Source of the DNA: Bacillota bacterium
Lineage (GTDB): Bacteria > Bacillota > UBA4882 > UBA8346
Assembly: GCA_023436305.1 (NCBI GenBank)
Contig: JAEZJQ010000105.1
Location: 1-63,467, forward strand
Direction of reading: 5' to 3'
Length of the DNA stretch: 63,467 bases
Shown: positions 17,644 to 26,846 of the stretch, in pieces
How positions within the stretch are numbered: the stretch's first letter is position 1
Layout of the letters: each line of letters begins with the position of its first letter
The notes under the pieces: model-generated
Seen by the model: the letters and a program-made list of their open reading frames with translations, nothing else
Told to the model about the DNA's origin: nothing
The model's database searches: none
Made by a program: the position numbers and the translations under genes

Positions 17644-18188
17644 TATCCTTCGGTTTCAGTCTTCTTTGCCCGGGTGGCTGTCTTTTTAACCGGCTTTTCT
17701 TCAGCGGCCGCCGCTGTTTCGGCCTTTTCAGCGCTAGCTGCGGTCTTTTTCACCGGTTTTTTTACTGGTTTTTCGGCGGCATCCGGGATTGCTTCCGTTG
17801 CCGGTTTAACTTCGGCGGTTACTGCCGTTTCGGTTTCCATCGATTTGGAAGCCGCCTTCTTCTCAGGTTTGGGACCTTTACCGAAGCTGATACTTTCCAC
17901 CAGAAGACTGGTAAACGGTTGGCGATGGCCGTATCGTTTGCGGATATTCTTCTTGGCCTTATAATGGTAAACTAAAACCTTCTTGTCCTTATCGTGATTA
18001 AGGACCTTACATGAAACCAGAGCGTCTTCCACTAATGGAGAGCCGACATAAACTTTTTCGCCGCCCAGCATCAGTACTTTGTCGACATCGATTGTCGAGC
18101 CTACCTCCGCGTCGAGTTTTTCAACTCTAACGACATCGCCTTCGGATACCCGGTACTGCTTTCCGCCACACTCAATAATCGCATACAT
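17643..18188 (-). CDS. rplU: 50S ribosomal protein L21 with long basic/acidic tail
   Basis: Binds 23S rRNA in the large subunit. I chose the ATG at 18188 (MYAIIECGGKQYRV) because it matches the family start and has AGGGAGA upstream; a further upstream GTG start would add about 14 unlikely residues. The L21 core ends near residue 105 (RQPFTSLLVESI). A tail of about 75 residues follows, rich in Ala, Lys, Glu and Pro, with repeated EKPVKK units. Standard L21 is about 103 aa, so the tail is an addition of unknown role. Confidence 0.94.
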   Translation of the reverse strand: MYAIIECGGKQYRVSEGDVVRVEKLDAEVGSTIDVDKVLMLGGEKVYVGSPLVEDALVSCKVLNHDKDKKVLVYHYKAKKNIRKRYGHRQPFTSLLVESISFGKGPKPEKKAASKSMETETAVTAEVKPATEAIPDAAEKPVKKPVKKTAASAEKAETAAAAEEKPVKKTATRAKKTETEG

Positions 18189-18413
18189 CCTATAATCTCT
18201 CCCTGAATTAGACTCGCCGATCCGGTACACGTAAACGTCTTTACAGACGTTTTTACGCTTTGCAAGGCGTTTCCGCGGTTTTTGTCAAATCACACCGATT
18301 TGCAAAAGATGCGTCGTGTTTTACAACCTTTTCGAGCGGTTGCGCATCCCTGTCCCAGTTAATATCTTTACAATAAAACCGGTGGTAATGCAAATAAGGG
18401 TTATAAACCCACA
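18189..18413 (-). promoter_or_regulatory. Candidate L21 (rplU) leader RNA
   Basis: On the minus strand the untranslated leader can form a stem GATGCG/CGCATC enclosing CAACC/GGTTG, and a hairpin AACGTCT/AGACGTT nearer the ribosome binding site. Structured L21 autoregulatory leaders are known in Firmicutes; I cannot confirm a match by eye. Confidence 0.45.
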
Positions 18414-18419
18414 AAGAAA

Positions 18420-18448
18420 ATATTAACATGAGTATGTTAATAAGTCAA
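18420..18448 (-). promoter_or_regulatory. rplU promoter with palindrome in the spacer
   Basis: On the minus strand TTGACT (18443-18448) and TAATAT (18420-18425) are 17 nt apart. A perfect inverted repeat, TATTAACAT-GAGT-ATGTTAATA (18421-18442), fills the spacer and overlaps the -10. It may be a repressor operator. Confidence 0.65.
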
Positions 18449-18454
18449 TAACTT

Positions 18455-20137
18455 TCACACCATCTTTCCCTTCGCGTAAGTCCGGAAGGTTTTGGTGATT
18501 AAAGCTTTTACTTTTTTTCCGATGCGGGAACCGGCGCCCTCAATATTAATGATGTATCCCTCGATCCGGCCAATACCGTCCTCGGGATTAACGATATAAG
18601 GTTCAATGATCAGCAAATCGATTTCCGAACCTTCCTGGACGGGAAGCGACAATGCTTCAATCTCATCCCGGGTGCCGCTGGCCAACAAACGGATTTGGTC
18701 ATGCTTTAAGTGTTCCTGGCCCTTTATAAAAATCGCTTTGTTTAAGTTATGTTCGACTTTCTCAAGATTGATGCCATTGGGTCCGATGAGCAAGGAACCC
18801 ACTTGCGGGTTCACTCCGAGCAGCAAGGCTTCGTCGGAAGTCTTCTGCACCAGTTGTTGGATAGAGCGCAGAACTTGATTGGCCAAACTGCCCATGGAGG
18901 TGCGGAAACCGGTACCTTCACAGAATTCGCATTCAACTTGCAATATTTCCCGTAAACTTTGTTTCACCTTTTTCCGGGTGAGTTCTAAAAGACCCAGTGA
19001 AGTAAATCCTAAAATATTGGCCTTAATTTTATCCCGTTCAAACTCCGTTTTGAGTTTCTCGATAACCTGGTTGCGCTCGGCATCGGATACCATATCGATA
19101 AAATCAATGATGATGATCCCGGCTAAGTTGCGTAACCGGATTTGCCGGGCGATTTGGGTGGCGGCCATCAAATTGGTTTGAAATACTGTGTCTTCCAGGC
19201 AGGTAGTTCCGGTAAACTTTCCGGTATTGACATCGATGACCGTCAAAGCTTCAGCCTGGTCGAAAACCAAATAAGCACCGCAATCCAGCCAAACTTTACG
19301 GTGCAATGCTTTTTCCAACTGGGCTTCGATATTGTAATTATCAAACAGTGTACCTTCATCCGCATAGATTTGGATCTTGTTTTTCAGGGACGGACCCAAT
19401 GTTTTGACCAAATCGATGGCTTTTTCATAAGTTTCCAGATCGTCAATTAACAGGCGGGTAACATCTTTGCTCATATAATCCCGGAGTACCCGGTATAAAA
19501 GGTCGTGATCCTTATAAAGCAAGGCGGGGCAAGGGCCTTTTTTAACTTTTTTTTGAATCTTCTTCCATACGGTGATCAAAAACTCATAATCGCTTTGAAG
19601 CTCGGCCAATTCAACCTCTTCGGCGGCAGTCCGGATGATCAGACCCACATCCGGGGCCTTGAATTTGGTTACAATGGTTTTTAAGCGTTCCCGCTCGGAT
19701 TCATCCTCGATCCGGCGGGAGACTCCGATATAGTCCATGGTGGGGATCAGTACCAAATACCTTCCGGGAATGGTGATTTGGGTTACTACCCGGGCGCCTT
19801 TGGTGCCAATAGGCTCCTTGATCATCTGGACGATGATCTCCTGTCCTTCATGAAGCAGGTCGGTGATGGAGAGGTGTTTTAATTCCGTGGGGGCATCGGT
19901 TTCAATGTCTTTGGGAATCACATCATCGATATATAAAAAGGCGTTTTTTTCTTCACCAATGTCGATAAAGGCCGCCTGCATCCCGGGCAGTACATTTTTA
20001 ACCCTGCCCCGGTAAATATTGCCGGCCCGCCGCTGTTCATCGGCTTTCTCCACCGAAAATTCAACTAGTGCCCCATCTTCCAGGATGGCGACGCGGATTT
20101 CGTTTACACCGATATTCACCAGGATCTCTTTAATCAT
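18455..20137 (-). CDS. rng: Ribonuclease G/E family endonuclease
   Basis: Single-strand endoribonuclease for rRNA maturation and mRNA decay. The protein is 560 aa, longer than E. coli RNase G. An N-terminal S1 domain covers about residues 35-125 (GNIYRGRVKNVLPGMQAAFIDIG). The Mg-binding Asp residues are in VIDVNTGKF (about 300) and IIIDFIDM (about 343). The Zn-link CEFCEGTG is near residue 405. The last 60 residues (about 500-560) look like an added TRAM-type beta domain (IGRIEGYIINIEGAGSRIG). It overlaps the TIGR03936 gene by 8 nt. The call is certain at family level. Confidence 0.95.
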   Translation of the reverse strand: MIKEILVNIGVNEIRVAILEDGALVEFSVEKADEQRRAGNIYRGRVKNVLPGMQAAFIDIGEEKNAFLYIDDVIPKDIETDAPTELKHLSITDLLHEGQEIIVQMIKEPIGTKGARVVTQITIPGRYLVLIPTMDYIGVSRRIEDESERERLKTIVTKFKAPDVGLIIRTAAEEVELAELQSDYEFLITVWKKIQKKVKKGPCPALLYKDHDLLYRVLRDYMSKDVTRLLIDDLETYEKAIDLVKTLGPSLKNKIQIYADEGTLFDNYNIEAQLEKALHRKVWLDCGAYLVFDQAEALTVIDVNTGKFTGTTCLEDTVFQTNLMAATQIARQIRLRNLAGIIIIDFIDMVSDAERNQVIEKLKTEFERDKIKANILGFTSLGLLELTRKKVKQSLREILQVECEFCEGTGFRTSMGSLANQVLRSIQQLVQKTSDEALLLGVNPQVGSLLIGPNGINLEKVEHNLNKAIFIKGQEHLKHDQIRLLASGTRDEIEALSLPVQEGSEIDLLIIEPYIVNPEDGIGRIEGYIINIEGAGSRIGKKVKALITKTFRTYAKGKMV

Positions 20138-20828
20138 GTTTACCGTCTCCGTGAAAATCCATCGGTTGTTTTACCAACCCTTTTTCTTCATGCCATAAAC
20201 CATCCCTGATAACCGCCAGTACTGTGACGGGTAGGGTGAATCGCGCCAAAATCTCTTCCGGGCGTAAATTCCCCTGGTTGCCAACTTCTCCCACCAGATG
20301 AATTTCGATCATATCACCGGATTTTTCTTCTATAGTTAAGTTATGCAACCAGGGACGAATGTTGACTGTTTTTTGACCTTCCTTGCCGGTCCGGGTTACC
20401 GGAAGCTCTACCGCTTGTAAAATCCGATCGCACTCCTGTCTTAAATCCGCTTTTAAACCGGGATCGACTTGAAGCAAAATCCGGTAAGAAGCTTTGTTAA
20501 TCAAGGCGTTTAATGATTTGGTCCCTGGTTTTAACCGTTGTGATTCATATATTTTTAAACCTTCGGGCAACGCCGGGTTTAAGGATTCCATTATCACTCC
20601 GGCATCCCACCCGGTTTCCAGCTCCAGATCCAGATATTCCGACGTGCTCTCGATACCTACCGCCAAAGCCGGTCCATAACTGATTTTGGGATGGGGGTGG
20701 AAGCCCTCCGAAAAAACCAGGGGCAATCCGGCCCGGCGTATGGCCCGTTCCATGGTTTTCATCAGGTTAAGGTGCGACAAATACTTCAAATTATTAAGTT
20801 TACCAAAACGAAGCCGGTACTCAGCCAT
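20130..20828 (-). CDS. TIGR03936-type radical SAM-linked protein (DUF2344)
   Basis: Function not established. The 232-aa protein starts at an ATG with the family N-terminus AEYRLRFGKLNNLKYLSHLNLM; GFHPHPKISYGPALAVGIES near residue 45 is the second signature. It always pairs with the TIGR03960 radical SAM protein encoded just upstream and overlaps both neighbours, so the three are one translational unit with rng. A GTG 9 nt upstream is an alternative start. Confidence 0.85.
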   Translation of the reverse strand: MAEYRLRFGKLNNLKYLSHLNLMKTMERAIRRAGLPLVFSEGFHPHPKISYGPALAVGIESTSEYLDLELETGWDAGVIMESLNPALPEGLKIYESQRLKPGTKSLNALINKASYRILLQVDPGLKADLRQECDRILQAVELPVTRTGKEGQKTVNIRPWLHNLTIEEKSGDMIEIHLVGEVGNQGNLRPEEILARFTLPVTVLAVIRDGLWHEEKGLVKQPMDFHGDGKHD

Positions 20829-22671
20829 GGTTTTCACCCACTATCGTTGGGTTGACTTGCAATCCGGGGCAAACTCCGCAGTTGGCGCAAAGATTATTCC
20901 GGCAATCGGCGGTGGGGAGTTCCTGATTGGCTTTTTGATCTTCAGCGGCTAAAAATTCAGGATCAATCCCGCTATCAATATGTGACCAAGGGAATATTTC
21001 ATCAACGGCGCGTTCCCGGGTGTAAAAGTCAGGATCAATCCCCGTGGCCCGAAAAGCCTCCATCCATAATTCGTAATTAAACTGTTCCCCCCAGCCGTCA
21101 AACTGAGCCCCATTTTGCCAGGCAGCCAGGATGGTCCGGCTCAATCGCCGATCACCCCGCGCCATTATCCCTTCCAGCCGGGACATATAGGGATTGTGCC
21201 AACTTAGCTCCAGATAGCGGCCGTGCAACCTTTCCTGTAAATAACGCTGTTTTTCGATGGTTTCCGCGACGGAAATCTGTCGGCGCCACTGAAACGGAGT
21301 ATGCGCTTTGGGCACAAAAGTAGAGATGCTCACCGTTACTCTGAGCGCATTCCCTTTCGGATAAATCTGTTTGCCAATCCTGACCACCTCGCCCGCCAAG
21401 CGAATAATACCGTCCAAATCGGATTCCGTCTCGGTGGGCAGGCCAATCATGAAATAGAGCTTTAATTTTTGCCAGCCTGCTTTAAAAGCCGCAGTGGCCG
21501 CGTTCAACAGATCAGCGTCGTTGACTCCCTTATTGATAACCCGTCGCAACCGTTCCGTACCCGCTTCCGGGGCGAAAGTCAGGCTGCTTTTGTGACTACC
21601 CTGAAACTTACCTGCCAAATCCACTGAAAAGGCATCGGTCCGTAGTGAAGGCAAGGAAACATTGACCCGTAAAGGAGTAAAACAGTCGCATACAGTACCG
21701 ATCAACTCGTTAATCCGGCTGTAATCCGCGCTACTTAACGATGTCAGTGATACTTCCTCATAACCGGTATGAGCCACCAATTTTTGGAGCGCCGTGAGAA
21801 TGGTCTGGGGAGATTTTTCACGGACCGGACGATAGATGATCCCCGCTTGACAAAACCGGCATCCCCGGGAACACCCCCGCTGAATTTCATAAGCTACCCG
21901 GTCATGGATGATATCTAAATAAGGGACCAGCCATTTTTGAGGAAAAAAAGACTGTTCAAAATCACGGACCACAGCCCGAACAGGCCGGTAAGCCGTTTGC
22001 GGAGTGGTTCGGGATATCAGTCCGTCCGGACGATAGTCCACCTTGAAATGGGACGGGACATAGATTCCGGGAATGGATTCCAAATCGGCGTAAAGAATCT
22101 CTTTGGACGCGCCGCTTTTTTTCCAGGCGGAAATCTTCCCTAATACGTCCACCAATCCTTCTTCCGCTTCTCCAATGAAAAACAGGTCAAAAAACTCGGC
22201 CACCGGTTCCGGGTTAAAAACACAGGGACCGCCGCCGATAACGATAGGATGGTCTTTGGTGCGCTCATGGCTGAATAAAGGAATACCGCCCAGAGATAAC
22301 ATGGTTAGAATATTGGTGTAACTCAACTCGTATTGCAACGAAAAACCGATGACATCAAAATCCGCCAGCGGTTGTTTGTTTTCCAGCGATTGAAGCCGTA
22401 TGCCATGATGGGCCAGCAACTTTTGATAGTCAAACCATGGCGCGTATACCCGTTCGGCCAGCATTCCCGGTTGGGAATTGATTAACTCATAAAGGATCTT
22501 GAGACCCAGATGCGATAGGCCGATTTCATAAATATCCGGGAAAGCCAAAACTACTTTCAAATCCGTGGCAGCCCAATCCTTGATCTGAATATTAAACTCA
22601 TCCCCGATATAACGGGCCGGTTTATTGACCTCTTCCAGCAAATTCTTGATTTTGTCCCAATCTGTGGTCAA
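20821..22671 (-). CDS. TIGR03960-type B12-binding-like radical SAM protein
   Basis: The 616-aa protein has an N-terminal B12-binding-like domain (about 30-180, LSHLGLKILYELIN) and a radical SAM domain with the cluster motif CSRGCRFCQAG near residue 270. The C-terminus holds four more Cys (CRNNLCANCGVC near 595), which could bind a second cluster. The family is widespread in anaerobic Firmicutes next to rng and rplU. The substrate is unknown; an RNA or ribosome-related modification is suggested only by context. Confidence 0.88.
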   Translation of the reverse strand: MTTDWDKIKNLLEEVNKPARYIGDEFNIQIKDWAATDLKVVLAFPDIYEIGLSHLGLKILYELINSQPGMLAERVYAPWFDYQKLLAHHGIRLQSLENKQPLADFDVIGFSLQYELSYTNILTMLSLGGIPLFSHERTKDHPIVIGGGPCVFNPEPVAEFFDLFFIGEAEEGLVDVLGKISAWKKSGASKEILYADLESIPGIYVPSHFKVDYRPDGLISRTTPQTAYRPVRAVVRDFEQSFFPQKWLVPYLDIIHDRVAYEIQRGCSRGCRFCQAGIIYRPVREKSPQTILTALQKLVAHTGYEEVSLTSLSSADYSRINELIGTVCDCFTPLRVNVSLPSLRTDAFSVDLAGKFQGSHKSSLTFAPEAGTERLRRVINKGVNDADLLNAATAAFKAGWQKLKLYFMIGLPTETESDLDGIIRLAGEVVRIGKQIYPKGNALRVTVSISTFVPKAHTPFQWRRQISVAETIEKQRYLQERLHGRYLELSWHNPYMSRLEGIMARGDRRLSRTILAAWQNGAQFDGWGEQFNYELWMEAFRATGIDPDFYTRERAVDEIFPWSHIDSGIDPEFLAAEDQKANQELPTADCRNNLCANCGVCPGLQVNPTIVGENHG

Positions 22672-22742
22672 AAAAATACCTCGCCTTTCAATATGGATAT
22701 AAGGTTATTCTACATCATCTGCCACGAACCTGCAAGAAAAAA

Positions 22743-23606
22743 TCAATCCGTTGACTCGGCCTTATCCGGGTTAAAAGTTGCCTGGCAGCCTTCTTTACAT
22801 AGAATATTCCAGGCTTGATCCTCACTGATCAGCCGTAAATTTTTGCGGCCATCCTCCATCAGAAACATTAAATATTCATTGGTTCCATAATACTGTAACG
22901 GCAGACGCAATGGCGTCTGGGGTTCAACCATGACCAATTTCGAGTTTAAAAAACCTTTTTGATGAAGTAATTTTTGTTTATGGCGGCGGATTTGCCAAAA
23001 ATTCATTTCCGGAGCTTTGCCACACCATAATTGAATCAATATAAATAAACCCAGGATCATCAATGTAAACCCGGCGGTGTTCAAAAAAAACCGGATGCTT
23101 CCCGATATTAAAAAAAACAGGGCTACCCCCAGTGTTATCCCCCGCGAAACCCGGGCCGCTGTTTTCAAACCGCTAATCTTCATCAACCAGGCGTGAACGA
23201 TTCGCCCACCATCCAATGGATATGCGGGAAGCATATTCACCAGACCGATGCCTAAATTCAGTTGCTGCCAATATTCTAAATATTCATGACGGAATCCTAA
23301 GAAGCTCAGGTAAGCGACACCCATCGCCATTAAAAAATTAACGGCCGGCCCGGCCACGGCAATAATGGTTTCCGCGTTGGGATTGGCCTCAAACAGGGGA
23401 TCGATGGTCAAACAACCGCCAAAGATATTCAGCGTAAGTTGGGAAACTTGATAACCCAACAGGCGGCTGGCCAAAATATGGGAGATTTCATGAATCATCA
23501 AGGCCGCGAGGACACCGGCAATGAGCCAGGGATTGTTCCCATACAGGATCAATCCGCCGATGACAATGATCAATGTCAGGCCGACTTTTAGACGGGGCAT
23601 AGCCAT
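22743..23606 (-). CDS. spoIVFB: SpoIVFB-like site-2 protease (M50)
   Basis: Intramembrane metalloprotease; in Bacillus SpoIVFB activates pro-sigma-K. The protein is 287 aa with about five hydrophobic segments. The zinc motif HEISH lies near residue 43, and the second motif NMLPAYPLDGG near 128. The C-terminal 70 residues could be a CBS-like domain. It directly follows a SpoIVFA-like gene and lies upstream of rplU-rpmA, the same neighbourhood as spoIVFAB in Bacillus, which supports the sporulation role. Confidence 0.88.
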   Translation of the reverse strand: MAMPRLKVGLTLIIVIGGLILYGNNPWLIAGVLAALMIHEISHILASRLLGYQVSQLTLNIFGGCLTIDPLFEANPNAETIIAVAGPAVNFLMAMGVAYLSFLGFRHEYLEYWQQLNLGIGLVNMLPAYPLDGGRIVHAWLMKISGLKTAARVSRGITLGVALFFLISGSIRFFLNTAGFTLMILGLFILIQLWCGKAPEMNFWQIRRHKQKLLHQKGFLNSKLVMVEPQTPLRLPLQYYGTNEYLMFLMEDGRKNLRLISEDQAWNILCKEGCQATFNPDKAESTD

Positions 23607-24362
23607 TTAATTCCGGATCACCGTGAACGGATCTACCGGTTGCTCATTGCGTCTCAGTTCCAGGATAATTTTATCGGTTTGCGTTTCAGCGATAATGGTA
23701 CCGGATTTCACCGTTTGGCCACTCCTCACTCTGATTTTCGCTACCGGGCGGTAAAGCGAACGCCAACCGCTTCCGTGCTCGATCTCTACTTGCTCACCAC
23801 CTGCCCGATGAATTTTCACCGCCGCCACCTGTCCATCGGCAATGGCCATTACCGCCCCGTTGTGGGCTGTGATAAATTCGACACCGGGATAAAATTGCCG
23901 GATCAGGGTCGCCGGATCTTCCCGCCAACCGAACCCCTGGCTGATATTTCCCTGAACCGGCCAGACCGCGTTTTGAAAAACATCCGGCGCTGAAAAATCG
24001 CCGATTTGAAACTTGTTCGCCGATATACGGCGGATCTCCTCCAACCGGATTAAACGGCTCCCATTAATGATCAGGCTTTTAAAAAATGGGGTATTGGAGA
24101 TATAACCGAACGTATTTTGCGAAGGGGCGTTGATGGCCGTGTGCAACCTGGTGCGAGTCCAATTGGCCCAAGGGGATTCGACTTTGCTAAGAATTAAAAC
24201 GAGCAAAATGCAAAATACTGAAATAATGATGTGGGATATTGTCTTATATGAAACTCTTGGTTCCACCGCTGTTTCCGTCTCACCGGGAATAAGCTCCGGA
24301 TCTTCATTTTCAAACTTATCATCGGCTTCAGTGAACGAATATAGTTCTTTATTTTCTATCAT
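23607..24362 (-). CDS. spoIVFA: SpoIVFA-like protein with degenerate LytM domain
   Basis: Probable regulator of the SpoIVFB-like protease. The 251-aa protein has one membrane segment at about residues 43-62, a linker, and a C-terminal M23/LytM fold (SQGFGWREDPAT, VMAIADGQVAAV, VKSGTIIAETQT). The zinc ligands of active LytM enzymes are lost: the HxGxD position reads YPGVE and the late HxH reads EHGSGWRSLY. It is therefore probably non-catalytic, as in SpoIVFA. AGAGGAGGGG precedes the ATG. It is immediately upstream of spoIVFB. Confidence 0.8.
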   Translation of the reverse strand: MIENKELYSFTEADDKFENEDPELIPGETETAVEPRVSYKTISHIIISVFCILLVLILSKVESPWANWTRTRLHTAINAPSQNTFGYISNTPFFKSLIINGSRLIRLEEIRRISANKFQIGDFSAPDVFQNAVWPVQGNISQGFGWREDPATLIRQFYPGVEFITAHNGAVMAIADGQVAAVKIHRAGGEQVEIEHGSGWRSLYRPVAKIRVRSGQTVKSGTIIAETQTDKIILELRRNEQPVDPFTVIRN

Positions 24363-24509
24363 AAAAATTCCCCTCCTCTAGAAAAAAGCGGTGTGGCCGA
24401 AGGAGGTTAATTGTCCACGGACACCGCTATAAATATATTTATGGGGAAGGGAGCTTGGCTAGAATTGTTTTGTCGGGATATTGTTTAAATAGTCAAGTTA
24501 CCATTTTAG

Positions 24510-24698
24510 CTATTGAGTTTCAATGGCATCCGTGGGACAACCGTCGGCCGCATCCTGGACGCAGTCCTCTAGATCTTCTTCGACCTTACTTTTCACCGCT
24601 TCCGCCTTGTCTTCCTGATTCCATGAAAAAACATCCGGACAGTTCGAGACACAAAGCCCGCAACTTATGCAAAGATCTTGATCCACTTTAACTTCCAT
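24510..24698 (-). CDS. Single-cluster ferredoxin
   Basis: Small electron carrier of 62 aa. Cluster ligands: C-x2-C-x2-C in DLCISCGLCVSNCP and a fourth Cys in DGCPTDAI; a further Cys lies in the first motif and one in EDCVQDA. One [4Fe-4S] cluster is likely. The ATG at 24698 is preferred over an upstream TTG because TAGGAG lies about 9 nt before it. It stands alone, so the redox partner is unknown. Confidence 0.88.
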   Translation of the reverse strand: MEVKVDQDLCISCGLCVSNCPDVFSWNQEDKAEAVKSKVEEDLEDCVQDAADGCPTDAIETQ

Positions 24699-24858
24699 TA
24701 TACCAACTCCTATCAAGTATTAACCGGATTACCGGCCTTTGCGATGGATGGAATTCCGGTTTTTATATTATACCTAATGGATTGAAAAGCTATCCTGCAA
24801 TATCAAGGAAAAAATAGATTCGTTTCAAAGTTTAAAAAAATTAAAGGGGACTCTTTTC

Positions 24859-26391
24859 TTACCCCACTTCAATCCTGGGAAATACGGCTTCTCCGCGCCG
24901 GACCAAGATACCGCCGGGCAATCTTCCCCACGCCGCATCGGATAATCGTTGTGCCCGAACATCACTGTCCAGCCCAAGCTGGTACCAGAACTTTTCCGGC
25001 GCCTCCACCAGAAACGGCGTAATTAAGATGGTGACGATCCGTAACACCTCCGCAATATTATATAACACTGTTTGTAAACGCCCTTTAGTTTCCTCGTGTT
25101 TCACCAGATCCCAAGGCGCTGTTTCATCAAGGTATTTATTCGCCCGGCGGATCAGTCTCCATATTTCGGTAAGGGCTCCCGAAAAGTCCATTTTCTCCAT
25201 TAAATGCTCATATTCTTTCCCTACATCCCCGGCTAGAACTTGAATTTCCTCATCCAGTGCTTCATTTTCCCCCGGCGCTGGAATGATTCCATTACAGTAT
25301 TTATTAATCATCGCAGTGGACCGGCTGAGCAAATTACCGTAATCATTGGCCAGGTCGGAATTAAATGTTTTAATTAGCCCTTCAATAGAGAAATCGCCAT
25401 CCCCACCCCAGCCGATATTACGGATAAAATAATAGCGAAGGGCATCTACACTGTAATCTTTGATTTGATCCAAGGGATCAATGCTGTTTCCCGCTGATTT
25501 ACTGAGTTTCTCCCCTTTTGAATTAATGAAACCATGGGCAAAGATTGTTTCCGGCAGGGGCAGATCAAGCGCCATGAGCACGGCGGGCCAGATTACACAG
25601 TGAAACCAGATGATATCCTTCCCGATGATATGATAATCGGCGGGCCAGTACCGGGAAAATTCCTCCGGTTTAAGATATCCCGCGCCGGTAACGTAATTAA
25701 TCAGGGCATCGAACCAAACATATACCACCTGAGTTTCATCCATAGGCAAAGGAATCCCCCAGGCCACTGTCGCCCTGGAAACACTGATGTCTTTTAATCC
25801 CTCTCGAATCCGGTTAACAATCTCGTTTTTCCGGGATTCAGGAAGAATGAACCCGGGATGAACCTCAATGTGCGTCAATAACCTCTCCTGGAACTTGGAA
25901 AGCGTGAAAAAATAATTATCCTCCGTCACCCAAGCCACCGCTTTCCCAGAATGCACCGGACATTTCCCGCTGATTAAATCACCCTCATCCAGGAAAGCTT
26001 CACAAGATTCGCAGTACCAGCCCGCATAACTGCCTTTGGTGATGAATCCCCGCTCCCAAAGCCGTGTTACCATCTGTTGCACCGTCTCCGTATGATCCTT
26101 ATCGGTGGTCCGGATAAACCGATTATAGGAGATCTTTAACCGCTGGTAAGTATCAATAAATGACACCGCCATCTTATCACAATATTCCTGAACCGCAACC
26201 CCTTCCTCCGCCGCTTTTCTGGCTACATTCAGACTATGCTCATCGGTCCCCACCATTAAAAACGTATTCACCCCTTGCAACCTTTTAAACCGCGCCATCA
26301 CATCCGCCCCCGTCTTCTCATACGCATGCCCCAGATGCGGCCGACCATTTACGTAATCAATCGCCGTTGTAATGTAGAATGCCTTCTCCAT
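24859..26391 (-). CDS. metG: Methionyl-tRNA synthetase
   Basis: Charges tRNA-Met. The class I catalytic domain has the HIGH-type motif HLGH in GRPHLGHAYE and the KMSKS-type motif KLSKS in GEKLSKSAGN. Zinc Cys residues lie in CESCEAF and GKCP. The C-terminus ends after the anticodon-binding domain (510 aa), without the extra EMAP-II dimerisation domain found in many homologues. The ATG at 26391 is preferred because the one at 26400 directly abuts the AAAGG ribosome binding site. Expression is controlled by the T-box upstream. Confidence 0.95.
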   Translation of the reverse strand: MEKAFYITTAIDYVNGRPHLGHAYEKTGADVMARFKRLQGVNTFLMVGTDEHSLNVARKAAEEGVAVQEYCDKMAVSFIDTYQRLKISYNRFIRTTDKDHTETVQQMVTRLWERGFITKGSYAGWYCESCEAFLDEGDLISGKCPVHSGKAVAWVTEDNYFFTLSKFQERLLTHIEVHPGFILPESRKNEIVNRIREGLKDISVSRATVAWGIPLPMDETQVVYVWFDALINYVTGAGYLKPEEFSRYWPADYHIIGKDIIWFHCVIWPAVLMALDLPLPETIFAHGFINSKGEKLSKSAGNSIDPLDQIKDYSVDALRYYFIRNIGWGGDGDFSIEGLIKTFNSDLANDYGNLLSRSTAMINKYCNGIIPAPGENEALDEEIQVLAGDVGKEYEHLMEKMDFSGALTEIWRLIRRANKYLDETAPWDLVKHEETKGRLQTVLYNIAEVLRIVTILITPFLVEAPEKFWYQLGLDSDVRAQRLSDAAWGRLPGGILVRRGEAVFPRIEVG

Positions 26392-26440
26392 CAAATTCAT
26401 CCTTTCTTTTTATAGTCATTGACTCCCGCTTTTGAATAAA

Positions 26441-26750
26441 AAAAACCCCCATCCCTATACTACAAGGGACGAGAGGTTATTTTCGTGGTACCACCCTATT
26501 TTGTCCGGAATCACTTCCGGGCCTTGGTTTCGGGTACGTGTTCATACCCTAGCGCTTGTAACGGGCGCGAAGCTTGTCGCTTCCTCCGACGAAACTTAGA
26601 AGCAGGTCACCGGTTTGCAATGACGCCTTCAGCTCCGCAGCTCCCGGGCCATGTTCAGCGATTCTCCCCAACGCCGGTTCTCAGCCCCCCACTTAAAAGG
26701 GACCGGCTCTCTGTCAGTTGATTTGTTCCGCCTACTCTTCCCGTTCTTTG
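26441..26750 (-). promoter_or_regulatory. Methionine T-box riboswitch
   Basis: On the minus strand the conserved T-box sequence GGGTGGTACCACGAAAAT is at 26479-26496, just before a terminator hairpin (CTCGTCCCT with AGGGATGGGG) and an eight-T run. Stem I carries the specifier ATG at 26650-26652 in GAACATGGCC, matching methionine. Uncharged tRNA-Met should relieve termination upstream of metG. Confidence 0.93.
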
Positions 26751-26846
26751 CTTTTAATTGATATTCATTGTTATTTGAATTATAATACTTGCATACCCGG
26801 ATGTCAACATTTGGGCTGAAAGATTCATTTTAGGAGGCCTTCAGCT

